Of a DNA stretch of 55,090 nucleotides, positions 16,464 to 24,911 are shown in pieces (position 1 is the first letter of the stretch; every line of letters starts with the position of its first letter). The notes below the pieces were generated by a model. That model had not been told where the DNA came from. It saw only the letters and a program-made list of their open reading frames with translations, and ran no database searches. The translations under genes and the position numbers were made by a program. The DNA is from Bacteroidota bacterium (GTDB lineage: Bacteria; Bacteroidota; Bacteroidia; Chitinophagales; Chitinophagaceae): the NCBI GenBank assembly GCA_023386235.1, contig JAEWKC010000011.1:1-55090 (forward strand). Direction: 5' to 3'.

Positions 16464-17087
16464 TTAGCGTTCGATGACCTCTATATCCTTATTTTCCACG
16501 ACTGCAAATTTTTCAATATTGAAGCCCTGCGGATTGTTGTCGGAACGAACGGAGTTGACGAGATAGCAGGAAGTAATCAGGTTACGCTTGGTTACATTGC
16601 TTGACCGGATAATGAACTGTTTGGCATAGGTACGCACTGCATACGGGTAGTTGTCGAAGTTGCACACGACACTATCCACCTCTATGCGTTGCTGTACGTT
16701 ACCCGAAATGATACGGCTGTAATATCCCTTTTCCGACAAGTCTTTGTAATAATCAAAGGCACTTTTATCGGCAAGGTTAAATGCCCTGCTCATATTACTT
16801 TCAATAGCGTTCTTGTCGGGCGCAAGCGTAAAGAACAGTTCGTGAAATCTCCTGACGTGTTCCCTTGCCTCAACCGGGCGGTTGATGCTTGCATCCTGCG
16901 ACAAGGCAAGCATCAGGGATTTACCATTATCCAGTACATAGATTTTTTGGCGTTGTTCTTCTGCAAAGCGGTAGGAACGCCATACGGCGTAACCTACCAC
17001 GCCAATGCAGAGAACCGCAAACACAATGGCATATAGTCTTATCTGCCTAAAGCTGTTTTCGATATTTCTTAGCGTTTTAAATTCCAT
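16464..17087 (-). CDS. traK: Conjugative transposon protein TraK (VirB8-like)
   Basis: A 207-residue bitopic membrane protein with one N-terminal membrane segment (LYAIVFAVLCIGVVGYAVW, about residues 18-36). The periplasmic domain contains NGKSLMLALSQDASINRPVEAREHVRRFHELFFTLAPD, the usual TraK signature. The fold is expected to be VirB8-like and to contribute to the inner-membrane complex. It lies between traJ and the unrecognised 16.0-16.45 kb gene. The reading frame is intact and of normal length. Confidence 0.9.
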   Translation of the reverse strand: MEFKTLRNIENSFRQIRLYAIVFAVLCIGVVGYAVWRSYRFAEEQRQKIYVLDNGKSLMLALSQDASINRPVEAREHVRRFHELFFTLAPDKNAIESNMSRAFNLADKSAFDYYKDLSEKGYYSRIISGNVQQRIEVDSVVCNFDNYPYAVRTYAKQFIIRSSNVTKRNLITSCYLVNSVRSDNNPQGFNIEKFAVVENKDIEVIER

Positions 17088-17106
17088 TTTTTAGAATGAT
17101 TAATGA

Positions 17107-18102
17107 TTATTTATTCATCAGTTTACCGCCGATGTTTCCAACGGTTGAGCCTGCGCCTGCTCCGGCGATATTTCCGGCTTTCATTGCTGTGGAGTTTACA
17201 TTGCGGGTAAAGTTTCCTGCGCCTCCGGCTTGGATTACCCAACCTGTTACTGTCGGGATTGTGAAGTACCCGATGATGCCGATAATCATAAAGATGATGT
17301 ACACGGTATTGCTCGTATCAGGTATGTAGGTCGGGTCGGCAAGCATTGCTATATCCCTTTCGAGTATGAGGGATTGTATTCTTGCCAACATTGAGCTGAA
17401 CAAATCCGAAACGGGAAGCCACAGGTAAACACTGACATACCTAGTAATCCATTGCGTAAGCGTGGACTGAAAGCCATCCCATACGGAAATAGCAAAGGCT
17501 ATTGGTCCGAGTATGGAGAGGACTATCAGAAAAAACGTTCGTATGGTATCAATGACCAAAGCCGCCGCCTGAAAGAGTATTTCCAGTAGATTGCGAAACC
17601 AGTCCTTTATGGCTTTCTCTATCTTGTAGGCTTGCCTGTCCATATACATACCCGCCATTGTTCCAATGTCGGAGGGCGACCATCCCAGTTCGTCCAGTTT
17701 TTTATCAAACTCTTCGTCTGATACCATATAGGCGGTTTCAGGGTTCCTGACCATTGCCTCATATTCCAACTGGTCTTTCTGCTGTTGCAGCTTGTTCAGG
17801 TCGAGCACCTGGTCTTCGAGTATTTGGTGGGTTCCTACTACTACGGGGCTTAGTACCGCATTGATGGTTCCCAAAACAATGGTGGGAAAGAACATTATGC
17901 AAAGCCCCAAAGCGAACGGGCGCAGCAAGGGGAACATATCAATAGGTTCGGCACGGCTTAAAGCCTGCCAAACCTTTAATGCTACATAGAACAACGCTCC
18001 CAATCCCGCCAAACCCTTAGCGACTGCCGCCATATCGCCTGCAAGCGGCATCATATCATCATAAAGCGACCGCAGGAGTTCGTGAAGATTATCCCATTCC
18101 AT
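17107..18102 (-). CDS. traJ: Conjugative transposon protein TraJ (VirB6-like)
   Basis: A 331-residue polytopic membrane protein. Hydrophobic segments include GLAGLGALFYVALKVW, FALGLCIMFFPTIVLGTINAVL, LFQAAALVIDTIRTFFLIVLSILGPIAFA and VYIIFMIIGIIGYFTIPTV. A glycine/alanine-rich C-terminal tail (AGAGAGSTVGNIGGK) is typical of TraJ. The family is the VirB6-like inner-membrane component of the secretion channel. Only three bases separate it from traI upstream. Confidence 0.9.
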   Translation of the reverse strand: MEWDNLHELLRSLYDDMMPLAGDMAAVAKGLAGLGALFYVALKVWQALSRAEPIDMFPLLRPFALGLCIMFFPTIVLGTINAVLSPVVVGTHQILEDQVLDLNKLQQQKDQLEYEAMVRNPETAYMVSDEEFDKKLDELGWSPSDIGTMAGMYMDRQAYKIEKAIKDWFRNLLEILFQAAALVIDTIRTFFLIVLSILGPIAFAISVWDGFQSTLTQWITRYVSVYLWLPVSDLFSSMLARIQSLILERDIAMLADPTYIPDTSNTVYIIFMIIGIIGYFTIPTVTGWVIQAGGAGNFTRNVNSTAMKAGNIAGAGAGSTVGNIGGKLMNK

Positions 18103-18105
18103 AGT

Positions 18106-18738
18106 TTACCAGTATTTTTGGTTAGCAGTTCCGTAGAGTTCAAGCACTCTTTGGGCATCGTTTTTCTTTTTCGCTCTTAGGTAGCTTACAGAAATGTTCT
18201 TGTTGGTGTAGTAGCGTACAAGGCTGTGGTAATCCTTAACTTCTTTGTACACACGGTCAATCACATCCATACGCTCTTTGTCGTTGAGCGAAAGGCTTGA
18301 AGAGGTTATAATCTGCTTCAACTCTTTTAGCAGTTCGGTACTTTCATTGAGCAGTGACGAATAGCCGTTGCCGATAGCGACCAATTCCTGCGGTGTGAAA
18401 TTTGGGTCATTCATCATCTTGCCAAAATTCTGCACATACATTTCCGACACATCGCCAACCAAGAGTACAGTTTGCTGCACCTTGCGGGCATCTTTCACGA
18501 GGTTGTTGATGGCTTTCAGCTTGTCATAATATTCCTTGCCCTGGTCATACACTTTCTTCACTTCTTTGAAGTTTTTTATCACATTGCTTACTGTGGAAGA
18601 AGTCTGCACGATTTCGTTTGCAGAGTTGATAATGCCCGAAGCCAAATTAGCGGGGTCGGTTACAACCCATTGGGCTTTTGCTGACGGTGCTACGGCGAGC
18701 ATCAGTGCCGTACACACCAGATACAATACTTTTTTCAT
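18106..18738 (-). CDS. traI: Conjugal transfer protein TraI (DUF4141, VirB5-like)
   Basis: A 210-residue periplasmic protein with a signal peptide (YLVCTALMLAVAPSAKAQ) followed by the DUF4141 core: WVVTDPANLASGIINSANEIVQTSSTVSNVI, a long coiled region (KKVYDQGKEYYDKLKAINNL) and a helical C-terminus. This family fills the VirB5-like minor-pilin position in Bacteroidota transfer systems. This traI is not the relaxase; the relaxase here is MobB. It lies about 60 bases after the traG stop. Confidence 0.88.
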   Translation of the reverse strand: MKKVLYLVCTALMLAVAPSAKAQWVVTDPANLASGIINSANEIVQTSSTVSNVIKNFKEVKKVYDQGKEYYDKLKAINNLVKDARKVQQTVLLVGDVSEMYVQNFGKMMNDPNFTPQELVAIGNGYSSLLNESTELLKELKQIITSSSLSLNDKERMDVIDRVYKEVKDYHSLVRYYTNKNISVSYLRAKKKNDAQRVLELYGTANQKYW

Positions 18739-18796
18739 TGTTTCTGAATTTTTAAACCGAGCTTTTGCGAGCTCATCGTTAGATAATTGTTAATGA

Positions 18797-21301
18797 CTAT
18801 TGATTTGAATTGTCCCGCCTTTGCATTGCGATATGCTTAATGGCGAGTTCCACGTTGCCGTCCAGTTCGGAAGCAAGCTGCATTACTTCCATTTTTTCGG
18901 TTTCTTCAGTCGTATAGGCGAGGTATTCCTCCAAACTAACTTCGGTGGCATAGACTGCCGAGTGCGTACCACCTAAGCCGATCCACACCTCTTTGTAAAG
19001 GCGGCTTGCATCGTTGTTCATATTAATGGAAAGTACCTGACCTTTTTCTTTGTCCGTAAGCCCCAACATTGCTTGTATGTCATCGAATTTGTTCATATAC
19101 TTGCGCTGGTCTAAGAGGATCTTGCAATCGCTGTTGTTGATGATACTTTCCTTGACCACGGGCGAATGGATGATGTCGTCCACTTCCTGTGTGACCACGA
19201 TGGCTTCACCAAAAAATTTGCGGACGGTCTTAAAAAGGTACTTGATGTACTCTGCCATACCTTCTTTCGCTATCGCCTTCCAGGCTTCTTCAATTAAGAT
19301 GAGCTTGCGAATACCTTTCAACCTCCGCATCTTATTGATAAAGACCTCCATTATGATGATGGTCACGATGGGGAAAAGGATCTTGTGGTCTTTGATCGCA
19401 TCAATTTCAAACACGATGAATCTTTTGGACAAAAGGTCTAACTGCTTGTTGGAGTTCAGCAGGTAGTCGTATTCTCCACCTTTGTAATAGGGTTCGAGTA
19501 CGTTCAGGAAATTGGCAATGTCAAAGTCTTTTTCCCTTACCTGCTTTTCCTCCAATACCTTGCAGTAGTCGCCTTTTACATACTCATAAAAACCGTTGAA
19601 TGACGGGCAGGCAGTCGCCTGTTTTATTATTTCAATATAGCCGGATACAGCATTGGAAAGGGCAACTTCTTCCGAACGGGTTGGAGGCTCATCGTCACGT
19701 TTCCATAAGGTCAGTATCAAAGTCTTGATACTTTCCCGCTTCTCAATGTCGAACACGCCATCATCGGTATAAAAAGGGTTAAAGGCGATCGGGTTATCTT
19801 CGGTGTAAGTGAAGTAAACACCGTCTTCGCCTTTGGTCTTTCCTTTGATGAGTTCGCATAAACCCTGATAAGAGTTGCCCGTATCTACCAACAGTACGTG
19901 TGCGCCCTGTTCGTAATACTGCCGTACCATATGGTTCGTGAAGAACGATTTACCACTTCCCGATGGACCAAGTATGAACTTGTTCCGGTTCGTGATGACA
20001 CCCCTTTTCATAGGCAGGTCGGAAATATCCAAATGGATAGGTTTTCCTGTAAGCCTGTCAGCCATTTTTATCCCGAACGGCGAGGACGAATTGTGGTAGT
20101 TGGTTTCTTCGGTAAAGAAACACAGCGCAGGCTCGATGAACGTGTAAAAACTCTCCTCACTGGGGAAGTCGCCTGCATTGCCGGGCATTCCTGCCCAATA
20201 TAATGTGGCTACGTCTGTCGTATTGTGGCGGGATTTACATTCCATCAGTGCCAAGGCGCTACCGCAATCGTTCTTTAACTGTTTGAGTTCCGCAGGGTCT
20301 TCCGACCACGCCATAATGTTGAAGTGCGCACGGATGGAAGACAGCCCGAAGCTGTGGGCTTCGTTCAGGTACTTTTCTATCCACTCTTTGTTGATCTGGT
20401 TGGCACGGCTGTACCTTGCCAGTGAGTGCATATTCCTTGCAGACTTCTCAAACTTTTGCAGGTTGTCTTCGCTGTTATCCAAAAACAAATACTGGTTGTA
20501 GATGTGGTTGCAGCTTAACAACAAGCCCACAGGCGCAGCGAATGATAAACGGCAGTCGCTACGGTCGGTAGATAGCTTTTCAAAACGGGTATCTGCCGAT
20601 ACCGTTCCGGGCAGGTCGTCCGTATCGGAAAGGGTGTGCAGGCTTAACCTTTTGTTGCCGATGCGCACCTCTTCGTTTCCGAGTGCGATGTCCTGCATTG
20701 GTGTTCCGGCTCCCCTCGATAACGTGAGGTATTGCTCCAGTAATCCCTGTGTATCTTCCGTACCGATGATTTCATCTTCGGTCAGGCGTTTCAGGCTTAC
20801 AAAACCGCCATCGTTCACAATACGCTCAAACTGGGCGACCGCCTCCATAAAGCGGTGTATCGTTTCCTTATTCCTGATTTCCTTTGGTATCAGTGTGCCT
20901 TTGCAAAGCGAACTGAAGTTGCTTTGCATCCGCATTCTTTCCTTAGTGGTCTTCGTCAAGAACAGGTAACAATAATGGTTCAGGAACGGTCGCTCATTGA
21001 AATGGCGTTGATAAGACTTTGATAAAAAACTTTGGTCTTCTATTGACAGATCGGGCGCATAGCTTTCCTTGATGTACCAATCCTGTTTGTGAATGACCGT
21101 AAAATCAGGCAGGGTTTTAATCGCTTTGTGCCAGGCGGAATGTATCGCTTCATATTCCGCAGAAGCTACCGTGAACAGTTCAGGTAAACGTACCTCAAAA
21201 CAGGCGGTAATATCTGCATCTTTGGAAAGGATGCAATTGTTTTCTACTGCCAACAAAGGAAATTTGTTTTCCAGCGTTGTTGTTTTAGATACATTTCTCA
21301 T
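18797..21301 (-). CDS. traG: Conjugation ATPase TraG (VirB4-like)
   Basis: A VirB4-family ATPase of 834 residues. Walker A is GPSGSGKS at residues 445-452, inside NRNKFILGPSGSGKSFF. Walker B lies in KLILIEEAWKAIAKEGMAEY, followed by the usual VVTQEVDDIIHSPVV region. The N-terminal half carries the TraG-type region (NKFPLLAVENNCILSKDADI). It should energise assembly of the mating channel at the inner membrane. Its start overlaps traF by four bases (ATGA). Full length and uninterrupted. Confidence 0.95.
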   Translation of the reverse strand: MRNVSKTTTLENKFPLLAVENNCILSKDADITACFEVRLPELFTVASAEYEAIHSAWHKAIKTLPDFTVIHKQDWYIKESYAPDLSIEDQSFLSKSYQRHFNERPFLNHYCYLFLTKTTKERMRMQSNFSSLCKGTLIPKEIRNKETIHRFMEAVAQFERIVNDGGFVSLKRLTEDEIIGTEDTQGLLEQYLTLSRGAGTPMQDIALGNEEVRIGNKRLSLHTLSDTDDLPGTVSADTRFEKLSTDRSDCRLSFAAPVGLLLSCNHIYNQYLFLDNSEDNLQKFEKSARNMHSLARYSRANQINKEWIEKYLNEAHSFGLSSIRAHFNIMAWSEDPAELKQLKNDCGSALALMECKSRHNTTDVATLYWAGMPGNAGDFPSEESFYTFIEPALCFFTEETNYHNSSSPFGIKMADRLTGKPIHLDISDLPMKRGVITNRNKFILGPSGSGKSFFTNHMVRQYYEQGAHVLLVDTGNSYQGLCELIKGKTKGEDGVYFTYTEDNPIAFNPFYTDDGVFDIEKRESIKTLILTLWKRDDEPPTRSEEVALSNAVSGYIEIIKQATACPSFNGFYEYVKGDYCKVLEEKQVREKDFDIANFLNVLEPYYKGGEYDYLLNSNKQLDLLSKRFIVFEIDAIKDHKILFPIVTIIIMEVFINKMRRLKGIRKLILIEEAWKAIAKEGMAEYIKYLFKTVRKFFGEAIVVTQEVDDIIHSPVVKESIINNSDCKILLDQRKYMNKFDDIQAMLGLTDKEKGQVLSINMNNDASRLYKEVWIGLGGTHSAVYATEVSLEEYLAYTTEETEKMEVMQLASELDGNVELAIKHIAMQRRDNSNQ

Positions 21302-21627
21302 ACGGCATTCTGTTTAGGAGTGAATTTCAGATAGCGGTGTACAGGCTTGCGGCAGATGATATAGCGGGGATGCCGTTTATTGGCTGCAATTTTCATCAGC
21401 CCGTGTTCGCCGTACTTCCTGTTAAGTGAAAAGGTCTGCCATACAATAAGCGAAGCTCCGCCTGCTCCGAGGAACAGGCAGATGTAAGAGTTTACGCCTG
21501 CCATATACAGTATCATCACGAGGATAAGCGTACCGAGCAGCCCGCCTGCGAAAATGAAGAGGTACTGTGCTTTCAGCCCTTTAAATTCCACCGTTCTACC
21601 GATGCCTTTGTTGATGTTGTAATTCAT
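21298..21627 (-). CDS. traF: Conjugative transposon protein TraF (DUF4133)
   Basis: A protein of 109 residues from the ATG at 21627; an upstream extension would overlap traE out of frame. MNYNINKGIGRTVEFKGLKA starts the DUF4133 domain, with two membrane segments (YLFIFAGGLLGTLILVMILYM and SYICLFLGAGGASLIVWQTF) and a basic C-terminus. It corresponds to a VirB3-like component. It is followed by a four-base overlap with traG, the usual order traE-traF-traG. Confidence 0.9.
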   Translation of the reverse strand: MNYNINKGIGRTVEFKGLKAQYLFIFAGGLLGTLILVMILYMAGVNSYICLFLGAGGASLIVWQTFSLNRKYGEHGLMKIAANKRHPRYIICRKPVHRYLKFTPKQNAV

Positions 21628-21638
21628 AAGGCAAAGGA

Positions 21639-21944
21639 TTAAAGGAAGAATGAACGCAGGATAGTAGCGGCAACAATCAAGAAGATACACGCACCAAACC
21701 ACGAAGCTGCGGTCTTGCTCGTGTCGGGGTCGCCGGAACTGAATTTGTTGTAAACCTTAACGCCCCCGATTAACCCGACTACCGCACCGATGGCGTAGAT
21801 TAATTGCGTTGCGGGGTCGAAATAAGAGGTTACCATTTGGGTAGCCTCGTTGATACCTGCCGAGCCGTTTCCCTGTGCGAACGCACCAATTCCTGACAGC
21901 ATTGCCACGGCTGTCAGCAAAACTTTTTTTCTCTGTTTTTCCAT
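21639..21944 (-). CDS. traE: Conjugal transfer protein TraE (DUF4134)
   Basis: A small protein of 101 residues with a signal-like N-terminus (KVLLTAVAMLSGIGAFAQG), then the DUF4134 domain: INEATQMVTSYFDPATQLIYAIGAVVGLIGGVKVYNKFSSGD and a second membrane helix at the C-terminus. This resembles a VirB2-type pilin precursor. It is the first gene of the minus-strand operon that runs to traQ. traD, which would normally precede it, lies 7.9 kb away beyond the inserted island. Confidence 0.9.
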   Translation of the reverse strand: MEKQRKKVLLTAVAMLSGIGAFAQGNGSAGINEATQMVTSYFDPATQLIYAIGAVVGLIGGVKVYNKFSSGDPDTSKTAASWFGACIFLIVAATILRSFFL

Positions 21945-22033
21945 AATTGAAACACATTAATTTGTTACTGTTTATCCCGCACCTTGCGAGCTTTCGGGAC
22001 AAAGGTGTTTCAGAAATCAGGGCGTTATAACAA

Positions 22034-22074
22034 AGTGGCAGTCAGTGGAATTGTTTGGCGGTGAGTGGCGGTTG
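22034..22074 (+). repeat. GTGGCAG / TGTTTGGCG repeat block upstream of traE
   Basis: GTGGCAG (22035-22041), TTGTTTGGCGGTG (22051-22063) and GTGGCGGTTG (22065-22074) form a short G+T-rich block in an otherwise A+T-rich gap. Closely related blocks occur at 32095-32135 and, reversed, at 35551-35590, each beside a tra or mob promoter region. A shared regulator site is the simplest reading. Confidence 0.45.
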
Positions 22075-22126
22075 TAAAAGGTATTTTTATAACTTAGGCA
22101 TCTATTTATTTTAATACGCTAACATT

Positions 22127-23269
22127 ATGATTGATTTTGAAATAGCAGAAATTGAAGCTGCTAATCAATTTGCCCAATTGCTAAACCCAAGGGTAGATTT
22201 TGCAACACAATACGTATTCTTTTACGATGAAACCAATAATATCAAAACATTCTATGTAAGAGAAAATGATTTCAATTATACGTTTACAGCTAATTTTGTT
22301 TTGGGAGGAGTTCTACATGAAGGAGCAGTATTGGATGTACAGCCATTGATAGATAGTTTTAAATTACAGAAGACAGCCAAGGAAGTAAAATTTAAACATA
22401 TCGCATTTGGAGATTTTCTTGATTGTCTAAAATCCCAGAAGCTAAACCTCTTCTTTCGCTTTTTAAAAGAAAGCGATCTTTATGTCCATTATTCAAGTAT
22501 AAATATTTTGTACTGGTCTGTAGTTGATATTGTAGATTCTGCGATAATGAATTCTGACGCAGCTATGCAATTAGGACCTGGATTTAACAATCAAATGAAG
22601 AATGACCTGTACAAACTCTGTCGTCTTGAAATAGATGCCGTCGTTCAACTTTTTTATGCTTTCGAATATCCTAATGTTAAACCTGAGAAAATTGGTGATT
22701 TCATAGAAGCATTGAGCAATCTTTTTGAAGAATATCTTCCGTTACAAGAATTTCATTTTGGGTTGGAATCTTTACGGCAGATATTGAAAGAGTCTAAAAA
22801 GAAAGGTGAGCTAGCTTTTGTTATGGATGAAAAAGATCACGTACTGTTAGCAGATTTGACACACTTTTATCTCAGACCTATCTATACCTTCAAGAATTCA
22901 ACTCATATTTTCGACAACGAGGATTCTATCCGAGAAGCTTTGAACGAATATAGAATGCTAGATAAAGGAGTAGAGTTTAAAAACTATTCTTTTGTTGATT
23001 CTCAGGACAGCCAATTGACGCAACTATCTGATATTTTTATTGGTTTCATGGGTAAATATACCCAATACAGGAATACGCATACTATGGAAGAAATTAAAGC
23101 GGATATCGACTCTTTCTCAGGCTTACAATTAGAAAATATGAAGTTATTTATTGATATTATTAATAAATCAGACCATAAAAATCCTGCTTTTCTACACGCA
23201 ACAGATAGTTATGAAGAGGTAAAGAAATTTGGGGAGCTATGCAAAATTATTGCAGGAAAACAACCTTAA
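22127..23269 (+). CDS. DUF3800-like protein of the inserted island
   Basis: A 380-residue soluble protein. The first strand carries FFYDETNN (Asp34, Glu35), matching the Y-D-E-S/T motif of DUF3800. The C-terminal part has DLTHFYLRPIYTF, then NYSFVDSQDSQLTQLSDIFIGFMGKY, which resembles the conserved S-LQLADLIAG block. DUF3800 has been predicted to be an RNase H-like nuclease-type fold and is often found near defence genes. It is the only plus-strand gene in the 22-30 kb insert and converges on the DUF6527 gene. The family assignment is moderate and any nuclease activity is inference. Confidence 0.6.
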   Translation: MIDFEIAEIEAANQFAQLLNPRVDFATQYVFFYDETNNIKTFYVRENDFNYTFTANFVLGGVLHEGAVLDVQPLIDSFKLQKTAKEVKFKHIAFGDFLDCLKSQKLNLFFRFLKESDLYVHYSSINILYWSVVDIVDSAIMNSDAAMQLGPGFNNQMKNDLYKLCRLEIDAVVQLFYAFEYPNVKPEKIGDFIEALSNLFEEYLPLQEFHFGLESLRQILKESKKKGELAFVMDEKDHVLLADLTHFYLRPIYTFKNSTHIFDNEDSIREALNEYRMLDKGVEFKNYSFVDSQDSQLTQLSDIFIGFMGKYTQYRNTHTMEEIKADIDSFSGLQLENMKLFIDIINKSDHKNPAFLHATDSYEEVKKFGELCKIIAGKQP

Positions 23270-23302
23270 TTAGTATTAGATAACCCAAAGACAATATATA
23301 AA

Positions 23303-23330
23303 TAAAGCCGAAGGTAATTCTTCGGCTTTA
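23303..23330. terminator. Bidirectional terminator between convergent genes
   Basis: TAAAGCCGAAG pairs with CTTCGGCTTTA (11-base perfect stem, six-base loop). It lies between the plus-strand DUF3800-like gene and the minus-strand DUF6527 gene. Confidence 0.85.
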
Positions 23331-23350
23331 TAGAAATAAAAATCAAAGTT

Positions 23351-23770
23351 CTACAATCGGAAAAATTTGGAGATTTTCTGCCAAATAGTAGATTTTTGAC
23401 TTTCTTGAATAACTGGTTCTTCTTTTGGAATATCCGGCATGTCAAAATACTCCGTCTTACGTTCTAAGTCATTTTCTCTACCTAGACGGATTTCCTTTTC
23501 TGTCCAATGACCAGCAAACTCAACGTTATTGTTCCTTATCCAATAATGAGACTGACATTCAAAATTCCAATTCCCTATAGACGGATAAAGCGTAATTGAT
23601 TTGCCATTAAATGTCAACCTCCAATCTGTCGGAGACAATGGAGTTACCACTTCGTTACCACAACCACATACACATTTATGTATTGCAGTGCAGTATTCGA
23701 TTGAGACGTATAAAATACCTTCTTCAACCTTTTCGGGAATGAACTCAACGAACTTATACTGTAACGACAT
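23351..23770 (-). CDS. DUF6527 protein of the ubiquitin-like operon
   Basis: A protein of 139 residues from the ATG at 23770, overlapping the end of the E1-like gene by 17 bases. The DUF6527 signature is clear: His31-Lys-Cys33-Val-Cys35-Gly-Cys37, then SPTDWRL, LYPSIGNWNFECQSHYWI (Cys72, His75). The conserved Cys/His set looks like a metal site. DUF6527 proteins occur repeatedly beside multiubiquitin and ThiF-type genes. Proposed roles include Ub-like processing or conjugation, but I know of no settled activity. The C-terminal 40 residues are acidic and variable. It is the last gene of the operon, followed by a terminator. Confidence 0.8.
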   Translation of the reverse strand: MSLQYKFVEFIPEKVEEGILYVSIEYCTAIHKCVCGCGNEVVTPLSPTDWRLTFNGKSITLYPSIGNWNFECQSHYWIRNNNVEFAGHWTEKEIRLGRENDLERKTEYFDMPDIPKEEPVIQESQKSTIWQKISKFFRL

Positions 23771-24911
23771 CTTCATTAAAAATTTTAGATGTGCTAATAG
23801 CATATGAGCTGTGATGCTCATTTTCCAAATCAACATAAATTCCAGATAGCTTCTTCCATTTCAGGATAGCAAAAATTGCATTCAATGCATTCAATTCCGC
23901 AATTTGAATATTAGTAGCATATTCATTATTATCGGAATCTTCTGAAAAAATACGAAGAGGTAAATGGTCATTTTTGTCACGGGTGGCAGAAGTAACTCTT
24001 ACAGCACCCGTAAGCTTGTTCTCAACGACATTCACACCCAAACCTACATCAGAAAACGGAATACCTGCGCTAGCCAAATAATCTGTTACCATCTTCCTGA
24101 CAGCATTTTTATCAACACATATAAATACATAATCCATTTTATCTAACTCTAATAGATTCTCTTTCTTCACATAGTAGTCATGGACATAAATGTATTTGTG
24201 CATGTTAGAATACAACTTTTGATAATATGCAGCCTTTCTCGGATTTTCATCAAGGTCACTCATTGATGCAGCACCAGGCGAACGGAATGCATTGTGTTGG
24301 TCAAAGCTATCCCCATCAAAAAGATGGATTTCCTTTACCGGTGTTTTGGCCACCATATCCAAAATATATGCTCCAGTTCCTCCTAAACCAACAATTGCTA
24401 TTTTCTGATTTTCCAATTTCGAATTAATAGCTTCTATGTTAGCACGGCTTGAATTAGTATCAATGTATTGGAATACTGTTTCATTAGAGCTGTCTGCTAT
24501 CAGCTTAAAAGTCTTTTCCGTAACTAACGGATACAAATATTTGGCGGGAGCGGAAATGATATCTGCATACCTCTTGACCTTTTCGTAATAGTTAGGATAT
24601 CCACCAGTAGGCTTATTAGAAAATGATCTATTTACGGTAATCTGATTGTTTAATACAGAATTACTGTTGCCATGTTGAATAGCGGTAATAACGTTGCCGT
24701 CGATTTCACAGGGATTATCTCCTATAAAAAAAATAACATGGTTTTGAATATCATGTAATGTAGTTACCAATATACCGTATTGTAGATTTTTGTTTTGATC
24801 AACAAAGGGTATATGGTGGATAAGTAAATATCCACCACGTACCTCGATCTCATAACCTTCGTCTCTTAGACGTTTAAGGTCGGGACTATGATTTATCAGT
24901 TGCTGTGACAT
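23754..24911 (-). CDS. ThiF/E1-like adenylyltransferase with DUF6791-type N-terminus
   Basis: A 385-residue enzyme. The C-terminal half is a ThiF/E1 nucleotide-binding domain: GLGGTG at 175-180, the acidic strand end LFDGDSFDQHNAF at 197-209, a following arginine (SPGAASMSDLDENPRK), and FICVDKNAVRK. The N-terminal 165 residues (VRGGYLLIHHIPFV, FFIGDNPCEIDG, then SNKPTGGYPNYYEKVKRY and YIDTNSSRA) look like the DUF6791 domain attached to E1s in Ub-like operons. It should adenylate the C-terminus of the upstream multiubiquitin protein. Only two cysteines are present (Cys68, Cys265). It overlaps the upstream gene by 26 bases. Confidence 0.87.
   Translation of the reverse strand: MSQQLINHSPDLKRLRDEGYEIEVRGGYLLIHHIPFVDQNKNLQYGILVTTLHDIQNHVIFFIGDNPCEIDGNVITAIQHGNSNSVLNNQITVNRSFSNKPTGGYPNYYEKVKRYADIISAPAKYLYPLVTEKTFKLIADSSNETVFQYIDTNSSRANIEAINSKLENQKIAIVGLGGTGAYILDMVAKTPVKEIHLFDGDSFDQHNAFRSPGAASMSDLDENPRKAAYYQKLYSNMHKYIYVHDYYVKKENLLELDKMDYVFICVDKNAVRKMVTDYLASAGIPFSDVGLGVNVVENKLTGAVRVTSATRDKNDHLPLRIFSEDSDNNEYATNIQIAELNALNAIFAILKWKKLSGIYVDLENEHHSSYAISTSKIFNEDVVTV

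Noticed and set aside
18106..18738. TraI as the relaxase of the element
   Set aside because: The product is a DUF4141 periplasmic protein with no histidine triad; the relaxase is MobB at 32870-34159.
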